Source: an uncultured Collinsella sp. (GTDB lineage Bacteria; Actinomycetota; Coriobacteriia; Coriobacteriales; Coriobacteriaceae). Taken from it: 36,360 bases of DNA. The notes below the pieces were generated by a model. It saw only the letters and a program-made list of their open reading frames with translations, searched no databases and was not told the origin of the DNA. How positions within the stretch are numbered: position 1 is the first letter of the stretch; the number at the start of each line of letters is the position of its first letter. This document shows positions 30,090 through 36,360 of this stretch, piece after piece. The stretch is taken from the NCBI GenBank assembly GCA_902496335.1, contig CABVAO010000016.1, positions 1-36,360 of the forward strand, written 5' to 3'. A program made the translations under genes and the position numbers.

Positions 30090-31250
30090 ATGCACAACAT
30101 TCTGCAGTTCTCGCCACAACTAACCGCGCTTGAGTTTTTTTCAGGCATTGGCTTGGCTCGTGCCGGCATGGCAAAAGCCGGAATCAAAACAATCTGGGCA
30201 AATGACATAGACCATACTAAATGCGCCATGTACGGCCAGTGTTGGGGCGATGAGCATCTAGTCGAGCAGGATGTCCACACACTCGACCCCGACTTAATAC
30301 CCCAAGCCGACATCGCATGGGCGTCAAGCCCTTGCACAAACTTATCTCTCGCGGGAAACAGGGAGGGACTTATCTCTGGCAAAGAGTCCAGTGCGTTCTT
30401 TGGCTTTATTAAGGCCATCGAAGGAATGGGCGATCGTGCCCCGCGGGCACTTGTTCTCGAAAATGTCATCGGCCTTGCCACGTCTAATAACAGTGATGAC
30501 TTTAGACTCGTTTGCCAGGAATTTAATCGTTTAGGCTATTCATGCGACGCTTATTTTATCGATGCACGGCACTGGCTTCCCCAGTCACGCCCCCGCATGT
30601 TTGTCGTCGGATTAAAAAACCCTCTTCCCAACAGCCGACTCGATTCCTCGCTTCGTCCTGAAAAGGTCTCCTGGATTCACTCCGACCCTTCACTCATTAC
30701 GCACGTCTCTCACCTAAACGAGCCAAGTCCACTTCGCATGACGGGCCTTGCAACGGTTGTTGAAAATATTCCCGAGAACGACAAGCGTTGGTGGAACAAA
30801 AACCAAGTACAAGCATTTATCGACTCACTTGCACCGCATCAAGCAGAGCGCCTTCAGCGCTTCTTAAATGCCAAAGAAAGAATTGTTCGCACTGCTTACC
30901 GTCGCACGCGATCGGGCGTTGTGCGCTGGGAAATCCGTGAAGAAGAAATTGCCGGATGTCTAAGAACGGCTCGCGGCGGCTCATCAAGACAGGCAGTCGT
31001 TATATGCGAAAACGGAAAGATAGAAGTTCGCTGGATGACTGGAACTGAATATGCCCGTCTCCAAGGTGCCGACTCATGTCAGTTTAGCGGCTTCTCGGAT
31101 GCTCAGATTCGCTACGCATTCGGCGATGCAGTTGCCGTGCCAGTTGTCACTTGGCTTATAAAAAATGCAGTCAAACCCGCGCTTATGTCTTCAAGGAACG
31201 GAGTGGACAATAATGGAAATGACCAATTGCTCCTTGAGCGAGCCCGATAA
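30090..31250 (+). CDS. DNA (cytosine-5-)methyltransferase of a type II R-M system
   Basis: C5-cytosine DNA methyltransferase of 386 residues. Motif I is LEFFSGIGLARAGM (14-27), motif IV carries the catalytic Cys82 in SSPCTNLSLAG, motif VI is ENV (124-126), motif VIII is QSRPRMFVVG (165-174), and motif X is YAFGDAVAVPVVTWL near the C-terminus. The motif IV variant SPCTNLSLAG with the following GKESSAFF matches a subfamily paired with DUF4928 proteins. The target sequence is unknown. No good Shine-Dalgarno sequence precedes the ATG. GC content is visibly lower than in the met genes on both sides, indicating acquisition. It overlaps the next gene by 38 bp. Confidence 0.93.
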   Translation: MHNILQFSPQLTALEFFSGIGLARAGMAKAGIKTIWANDIDHTKCAMYGQCWGDEHLVEQDVHTLDPDLIPQADIAWASSPCTNLSLAGNREGLISGKESSAFFGFIKAIEGMGDRAPRALVLENVIGLATSNNSDDFRLVCQEFNRLGYSCDAYFIDARHWLPQSRPRMFVVGLKNPLPNSRLDSSLRPEKVSWIHSDPSLITHVSHLNEPSPLRMTGLATVVENIPENDKRWWNKNQVQAFIDSLAPHQAERLQRFLNAKERIVRTAYRRTRSGVVRWEIREEEIAGCLRTARGGSSRQAVVICENGKIEVRWMTGTEYARLQGADSCQFSGFSDAQIRYAFGDAVAVPVVTWLIKNAVKPALMSSRNGVDNNGNDQLLLERAR

Positions 31251-32226
31251 AGACATCTTGGATGCCATTGAACTCTGGTACGAATCCAAGCGCAGCAAGC
31301 GAGGCAACGTCAACCGTAACGTCATGGCGGTTGGCATAGGCATAAGCGAGCTGTTGCAAAACCGTTTTCCGCTCACCGACGATTATGTGCAATCGGACAA
31401 GGGGAGCCAAGTACGAGGCCTAAGTGGAGCATGCATCAAAACAGTTTTAGCCAGACATGGGGAAACGCGTGCCTTCGCATCAGAGGGCGGCAGAACCTCA
31501 CGCGGCACACTCCCGATGGCGCTTGAGCTTGCCACAATTATCAACTCTGCCCTACCCAGTGACACTTGCGAAGACACTCGTCTTGAAGCTGCGAATGCAA
31601 TCGCCAATTTCTTCGTCGAGCGAATCCAGGTCGATTTCTTTAACCGGCAGAGAATCAAAGTCGAAATCGATCTTCAAAAACCAATTTCTGTCATTGTCGA
31701 TGATATCCTAGCCGAAGCAAGCCTACGGTCCGATAAGCCAACGGGTACCGTCGCACAGCACCTGGTAGGTGCAAAACTAGAGATGTTATTTCCAACCATA
31801 GAAATCGGAAAGGACAACTCAAACGCCGCCGACCAGCAGACAGACCGTTCTGGCGATTTCCAAATCAATGATGCTGCATTTCATGTGACTGTATCGCCAA
31901 TGGCCAAATTGACCGATCGATGCCGAGATAACATTCGAAATGGCATTCGGCCCATCGTCGTTGTCCCCCACGATAAAGTTTCCTTCGCTTACGGACTGTT
32001 CGAAAGTGAGGGACTCGGCAATCGCGTACAGGTTATCGCGCTCGAATCGTTTATCGGCATCAATATTGAAGAGTTATCGTTCTACAAGCGAGGCCTAATT
32101 CGATTAAATGTCGCACGGCTTCTTGCCCACTACAACAAGCGAATCGAAGATATCGAGCCCGACAAATCTCTTCAAATAGAAATTCCTCAGTGGGCTCTAG
32201 ACGAAATGGATGCACATGGCGAATAG
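31213..32226 (+). CDS. DUF4928-family protein, probable restriction endonuclease partner
   Basis: A 337-residue protein resembling the DUF4928 family, which is found beside C5-cytosine methyltransferases and is a likely type II restriction component. Recognised pieces are EGGRTSRGTLP (near 87-97), TGTVAQHLVGAKLEMLFP (177-194) and SGDFQINDAAFHVTVSP (213-229). A PD-(D/E)xK-like active site could involve Glu190 and Asp215, but the usual (D/E)xK triplet is not evident (HVT follows), so the catalytic assignment is open. It begins inside the methyltransferase gene and ends 11 bases inside metH, in a different frame. Base composition matches the methyltransferase, not its met neighbours. Confidence 0.75.
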   Translation: MEMTNCSLSEPDKDILDAIELWYESKRSKRGNVNRNVMAVGIGISELLQNRFPLTDDYVQSDKGSQVRGLSGACIKTVLARHGETRAFASEGGRTSRGTLPMALELATIINSALPSDTCEDTRLEAANAIANFFVERIQVDFFNRQRIKVEIDLQKPISVIVDDILAEASLRSDKPTGTVAQHLVGAKLEMLFPTIEIGKDNSNAADQQTDRSGDFQINDAAFHVTVSPMAKLTDRCRDNIRNGIRPIVVVPHDKVSFAYGLFESEGLGNRVQVIALESFIGINIEELSFYKRGLIRLNVARLLAHYNKRIEDIEPDKSLQIEIPQWALDEMDAHGE

Positions 32227-34783
32227 CTCAAACATACTTATCACTCATGATCTGGACGGTGCCGCGCTGGCGGCACCTGTTGACGCCGCACGCCGCAATG
32301 GCGCTGCATACAAGACGCGCACGATCGACGATCTGCGCATTAAGGACGATCGCCTGCGTGCGGCCATCGATGGCACGGGACACCTGCTGTTCGACGGCGG
32401 CATGGGCACCATGTTGCAGGCCGCTGGCATGAAGGCGGGCGCCCTGCCCGAGCTGCTCAACTTTGAGGAACCCCAGGTCATTACCGACATTCAGCGGCAG
32501 TACGTCGAGGCTGGCTGCGACGTGATTACCGCCAACACCTTTGGCGCCAATGCCCACAAGCTCGACGGTGCCGCCACCGTGGCAGACGTCTTTGCCGCGG
32601 CCGTCACCTGTGCCCGCGAGGCCGGTGCCCACTACGTCGCCGGCGATATCGGCCCCATCGGCGCCCTGCTTCGCCCCCTGGGTACCCTCAGCTTCGACGA
32701 GGCCTATGACCTCTTTGCCGAGGAAGTGCGCGCCGGCGTCGCCGCGGGTGTGGACCTCTTTATTATCGAGACTATGACCGACCTGGCCGAGATCAAGGCG
32801 GCGGTCCTCGCCTGCCGCGAGAACTCCGACCTGCCCGTCTTTGCCACCATGACCTTTGAGGAAGACGGCCGCACCTTCTTGGGAACAAGCCCCGAGGTCG
32901 CCGCCATCACGCTCGATGCCATCGGCGCCGACGTTTTGGGCATCAACTGCAGCCAGGGACCGGCCGAGCTCCGAGGACTCGCAGCACGTATGCTCACCGT
33001 TACCGACAAGCCCGTTATGGTGCAGGCCAATGCAGGACTCCCCCATGTGGACGACGACGGCAACACCGTCTTTGATATCCAGGCCCCCGAATACGCCGAG
33101 GCCGTCGCCGGCATGATCGCCGACGGCGTGAGCGTCGTGGGCGGTTGCTGCGGCACCACGCCGGCGCACATGGCGGCCTTACGCACGCTTATCGACAACC
33201 ACACGCCCAGCCCGCGCCGCCGCAAGCCCAGCATGTCGGTCACGAGCGCCCAAACGGTCGTGGACCTTCCCTGCGACGGCCACAAGATCGCCGTCATCGG
33301 CGAGCGCATCAACCCCACCGGCAAAAAGCGCCTGCAGCAGGCCCTGCGCGACGGCGACCTGGACTACGTCGTGAGCCAGGGCATCAGCCAGCAGGAACAG
33401 GGCGCCGACATCCTGGACGTCAACGTCGGCCTGCCCGAGATCGACGAGGTCAAGATCATCCAACAGGCGACCGAACAGCTCCAGGGCTCCACGCTGCTGC
33501 CGCTGCAGATCGACTCCACCGATCCCGCCGCTGTCGAGGCCGCCGTGCGCCGCTACGCCGGCAAGCCCATCATCAACTCGGTCAATGGCAAACAGCAGAT
33601 CATGGATGAGATCTTTCCGCTGGTCGCCCACTACGGCACCAACGTTGTCGGCCTTACGCTCGACGAAGGCGGCATCCCCGATACCGCCGAGGCCCGCTTC
33701 GCCATCGCCGAGCGCATCGTGGCCGAGGCTGCCCGCTACGGCATCGGCCCGGACCGCATCCTCATCGACTGCCTGGTCATGACCGCCTCGACCAATCAAC
33801 GCCAAGCCGAGCAGATCCTGCGCGCCATGTCCCTGTGCAAGGAGCGTCTGGGCGTCAAATGCGCGCTCGGCGTGTCGAACATCAGCTTTGGCCTGCCTGC
33901 CCGCCCGCTGCTGGGCTCGGTCTTTTTGGCCGCCGCCTTTGGCGCGGGCCTGGACGCCCCCATCATGAACCCGGGCTCCAAGCGCTTTATGGATACTGTC
34001 TACAGCTATCGCGTCCTGAGCGTTGAGGACGAGGGCTCGACCGGATACATCGAGCGCTACGCCGGCTGGACCGATCCGTATAAGATCGCCGCAAACCCGG
34101 CAGCGGCCCAGGCGGTATCGACCGACGCCGCGCCCGCTGCTGGCACCGCCGGCACCGACGGCAACGACGACCCGATTCGTCGCATGGTCGTCTCGGGCCG
34201 CAAAGGCGAGATCGCTGCCGAGACCGAGCGTCTGCTGGCAGACCACGACGCCATGGACCTCATCAACAATCACTTTATCCCCGCCCTCGACGAAGTTGGC
34301 GTCCTCTTTGACCAGGGCAAGTTCTTCTTGCCGCAGCTTATGGCCTCGGCCGAGGCCGCACGCGTGGGCTTCGACACCATCAAGCGCCTGATGCCCGCCG
34401 GCGAGATTGCCGACAAGGGCAAGATCTGCGTGGCCACCGTCAAGGGCGATATCCACGATATTGGCAAGAACATCGTCAAGATGCTGCTCGATAACTACGG
34501 CTACACCGTCTTTGACCTAGGCCGCGACGTCGACCCACAAGAGGTACTCAAGACCGTCAAGGAGCGCGATATCAAACTCGTCGGCCTCTCGGCACTTATG
34601 ACTACCACCGTCGTGGCCATGGAAGAGACCATCAAGCTGCTTCATGCCGAGGTGCCAGGCGTCAAGATCATCGTAGGCGGCGCCGTACTCACCCCCGAAT
34701 ACGCCAAGCAGATCGGCGCGGACTACTACGCCAAGGACGCCGCCGAAAGCGCTCGCATCGCCGAAGAGGTCTTTGGGCAGTAA
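32216..34783 (+). CDS. metH: Cobalamin-dependent methionine synthase, lacking the activation domain
   Basis: Transfers the methyl group of 5-methyl-THF to homocysteine via cobalamin. In order: homocysteine-binding barrel (LLFDGGMGTMLQ, zinc ligands in GINCSQGP and GGCCGTTPAH, to about 325), pterin-binding barrel (VIGERINPTGKKRL, about 360-620), helical cap, and B12-binding domain with DIHDIGKNIV (cobalt-ligand His near 747). It stops at 855 residues without the C-terminal activation domain, which is encoded separately at 29189-29980. There is a roughly 55-residue N-terminal stretch before the usual family start. The start (32216, or 32210) lies within the last codons of the restriction gene and has no clear Shine-Dalgarno sequence, so it may depend on coupling. 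Confidence 0.95.
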   Translation: MANSSNILITHDLDGAALAAPVDAARRNGAAYKTRTIDDLRIKDDRLRAAIDGTGHLLFDGGMGTMLQAAGMKAGALPELLNFEEPQVITDIQRQYVEAGCDVITANTFGANAHKLDGAATVADVFAAAVTCAREAGAHYVAGDIGPIGALLRPLGTLSFDEAYDLFAEEVRAGVAAGVDLFIIETMTDLAEIKAAVLACRENSDLPVFATMTFEEDGRTFLGTSPEVAAITLDAIGADVLGINCSQGPAELRGLAARMLTVTDKPVMVQANAGLPHVDDDGNTVFDIQAPEYAEAVAGMIADGVSVVGGCCGTTPAHMAALRTLIDNHTPSPRRRKPSMSVTSAQTVVDLPCDGHKIAVIGERINPTGKKRLQQALRDGDLDYVVSQGISQQEQGADILDVNVGLPEIDEVKIIQQATEQLQGSTLLPLQIDSTDPAAVEAAVRRYAGKPIINSVNGKQQIMDEIFPLVAHYGTNVVGLTLDEGGIPDTAEARFAIAERIVAEAARYGIGPDRILIDCLVMTASTNQRQAEQILRAMSLCKERLGVKCALGVSNISFGLPARPLLGSVFLAAAFGAGLDAPIMNPGSKRFMDTVYSYRVLSVEDEGSTGYIERYAGWTDPYKIAANPAAAQAVSTDAAPAAGTAGTDGNDDPIRRMVVSGRKGEIAAETERLLADHDAMDLINNHFIPALDEVGVLFDQGKFFLPQLMASAEAARVGFDTIKRLMPAGEIADKGKICVATVKGDIHDIGKNIVKMLLDNYGYTVFDLGRDVDPQEVLKTVKERDIKLVGLSALMTTTVVAMEETIKLLHAEVPGVKIIVGGAVLTPEYAKQIGADYYAKDAAESARIAEEVFGQ

Positions 34784-34812
34784 CACAACGGAAACAACCG
34801 AGCACCAAAACA

Positions 34813-34842
34813 TGCCGCATGCGCCACTTGGCACGTGCGGCA
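34813..34842 (+). terminator. Hairpin after metH
   Basis: TGCCGCA (34813-34819) pairs with TGCGGCA (34836-34842), with GCC/GGC inside. No T run follows, so termination would be weak. A TAGAAT -10-like box (34846-34851) just after it may start the next gene. Confidence 0.4.
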
Positions 34843-34891
34843 CGTTAGAATAGATAAGACTATGCTCGTTTTGGCAGATAGGAGCGCAAGG

Positions 34892-36256
34892 ATGGCGATC
34901 ACGCCCGCAGAAATCGCGGAAACCCGCGGCATGGTTGAGGAGCAGAACCTCGACATCAGGACCATCACCATGGGTGTTTCGCTCATGGGTTGCGGTGACG
35001 AGAACCTCGACCGCATGTGCACGAAGATCTACGACCACGTGACGCACACGGCTGAGCATCTGGTCGAGACCGCCGAGAACCTCGAGCGCGAGTACGGTAT
35101 CCCCATCGTCAACAAGCGCGTTTCCGTCACCCCGGTGGCGCAGATCGCCGCGTGCTGCAAGGATGAGGACCTCACCCCCATCGCGCATGCCCTCGACCGC
35201 GCGGCTGAGACGCTCGGCATCGACTACCTGGGCGGCTTCTCCGCACTCGTCCAGAAGGGCATCGGCGACGCCGACCGCCGCGTCATCCAGTCCATCCCCC
35301 AGGCGCTCGCTACCACGAGCCGCGTCTGCTCCAGCGTCAACGTCGCCAGCCTGCGCGCCGGTATCAACATGGATGCCGTGCTCATGGCCGCCCAGACCAT
35401 CATCGATGCCGCCAAGCTCACGGCCGACCAGGATTCCGTTGGCGCCTCCAAGTTTGTCTGCTTTGCCAACATGGTCGAGGACTCCCCGTTTATGGCGGGC
35501 GCCGTCCACGGCGGTGGCGAGGCCGACGCCGTCATCAACGTTGGCGTCTCGGGCCCCGGCGTTATGGCTGCTGCCTTGGAGACGCTCCCCGACTCCGCCT
35601 CGATGATGGAGGTCGCCGAGAAGATTAAGCAGACCGCCTTTAAGATCACCCGTGCCGGCGAGCTCATGAGCCGTGAGGCAGCCCGCCGTCTGGGTGTCGA
35701 GAAAGGCATTGTCGACCTGTCGCTGGCTCCCACACCCGCCATCGGCGACTCCGTCGCGCGCATCCTCGAGATCATCGGCGTGGGCACCTGCGGTGGCCCG
35801 GGCACGACCTGTGCGCTCGCCATGCTCAACGATGCCGTCAAGAAGGGCGGCGTCATGGCCAGCTCCAGCGTGGGCGGTCTCTCCGGCGCCTTTATCCCCG
35901 TGTCCGAGGACGCCGGCATGATCGCCGCCGTCGAAGCCGGCGCGCTTTCGCTCGAGAAGCTCGAGGCCATGACCTGTGTGTGCTCCGTCGGCCTGGACAT
36001 GATCGCCATCCCCGGCGACACCCCGGTCGAGACCATCGCCGGCATCATCGCCGACGAGATGGCCATCGGCGTCATCAACAACAAGACCACGGCCGTCCGC
36101 GTGATTCCCGCCATCGGTAAGGGCGTGGGCGACTGCGTCGAGTATGGCGGCCTGTTTGGCCGTGCGCCCATCATGCCGGTGAACCCCAACGCCGGCACCG
36201 TGCTTGCCCACCGTGGTGGACGCTTCCCGGCACCGCTGAACTCGCTCAAGAACTAG
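34892..36256 (+). CDS. UPF0210 (DUF711) family protein
   Basis: A 454-residue protein of the conserved UPF0210/DUF711 family, whose biochemical role is not established. Hallmarks are the N-terminal LDIRTITMGVSLMGCGDEN, RVSVTPVAQIAACC, the GGFSALVQKGIGDADRRVI stretch, MAGAVHGGGEADAVINVGVSGPGV, and VGLDMIAIPGDTPVETIAGIIADEMAIGVINNKTTAVRVIP. AGGAG precedes the ATG at 34892, which gives the family length; the upstream in-frame extension is rejected. In many Gram-positive genomes it follows an ACT-domain (UPF0237) gene, but none is present here; the neighbour is metH. Confidence 0.9.
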   Translation: MAITPAEIAETRGMVEEQNLDIRTITMGVSLMGCGDENLDRMCTKIYDHVTHTAEHLVETAENLEREYGIPIVNKRVSVTPVAQIAACCKDEDLTPIAHALDRAAETLGIDYLGGFSALVQKGIGDADRRVIQSIPQALATTSRVCSSVNVASLRAGINMDAVLMAAQTIIDAAKLTADQDSVGASKFVCFANMVEDSPFMAGAVHGGGEADAVINVGVSGPGVMAAALETLPDSASMMEVAEKIKQTAFKITRAGELMSREAARRLGVEKGIVDLSLAPTPAIGDSVARILEIIGVGTCGGPGTTCALAMLNDAVKKGGVMASSSVGGLSGAFIPVSEDAGMIAAVEAGALSLEKLEAMTCVCSVGLDMIAIPGDTPVETIAGIIADEMAIGVINNKTTAVRVIPAIGKGVGDCVEYGGLFGRAPIMPVNPNAGTVLAHRGGRFPAPLNSLKN

Positions 36257-36330
36257 CTGAGGGGTACTGGCGAGGAGCCCCGGGGAGGGCAAATATATAA
36301 GGTCGCCTGCTCGGACAGTCCTGACTCGCA

Positions 36331-36355
36331 CGGAGAGCACATTAAGTGCTCTCCG
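36331..36355 (+). terminator. Hairpin at the right edge, probable terminator
   Basis: CGGAGAGCAC (36331-36340) pairs perfectly with GTGCTCTCCG (36346-36355), with loop ATTAA. The window ends five bases later, so a T run cannot be confirmed. Confidence 0.65.
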
Positions 36356-36360
36356 GCTCG

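Noticed and set aside
34517..36340. A 607-codon minus-strand frame opposite the UPF0210 gene
   Set aside because: It mirrors a conserved plus-strand gene and shows Gly/Asp/His-rich antisense composition with no domain.

Overview
The window reads as a chromosomal segment of a high-GC gut anaerobe of the class Coriobacteriia, most likely Collinsella or a close relative. This rests on actinobacterial-type GC-rich coding sequence together with Firmicute-like anaerobe physiology: a mannose-class PTS, a type III glutamine synthetase, three iron/zinc alcohol-dehydrogenase-superfamily genes in a row, 4Fe-4S ferredoxin-like proteins and a split cobalamin methionine synthase. The assignment is inferred from gene content and remembered protein style, not from a database search.

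Positions 1-5,670 and the regulator to 8,411: after a partial SAM methyltransferase at the left edge and a bidirectional terminator, a minus-strand sugar operon runs regulator > PTS IIB > IIC > IID > IIA > GH172 (DUF2961) glycosidase > ROK fructokinase-like kinase. It looks like a system that imports a fructose-type sugar or fructoside, cleaves it in the cytoplasm and phosphorylates the product. Its LevR-like regulator has lost the sigma54-contacting loop and the Walker B acids. Next comes a 740-bp decayed stretch holding a remnant of an MTA/SAH nucleosidase gene.

Positions 9,100-15,600: guaA, ansA, an XRE repressor diverging from a degenerate HAD-like small protein across a 24-bp perfect palindrome, a DUF1648 membrane protein, ychF and a double di-cluster ferredoxin-like protein. 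Positions 15,700-19,400: two diverged glycerol dehydrogenases and an Fe-alcohol dehydrogenase, all minus strand and separated by hairpins.

Positions 19,860-24,202: a plus-strand operon of two TPR-like paralogues and a single-polypeptide MurT-GatD fusion (lipid II isoglutamine amidation). A repeat-rich gap follows, with two long hairpins exactly 80 bp apart, then tRNA-Glu(UUC), a duplicated tRNA 3' end, a flavodoxin/ferredoxin protein and type III glutamine synthetase.

Positions 28,317-34,783: the methionine branch, metF and a stand-alone MetH reactivation subunit, then a lower-GC restriction-modification pair (C5-cytosine methyltransferase plus DUF4928 protein) lodged between that subunit and metH. 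A UPF0210 (DUF711) gene closes the window.

The points most worth a second look are the sigma54-independent LevR-like regulator, the GH172-PTS-fructokinase locus, the R-M module inside the met operon, the MurT-GatD fusion, and the family of repeated hairpins.
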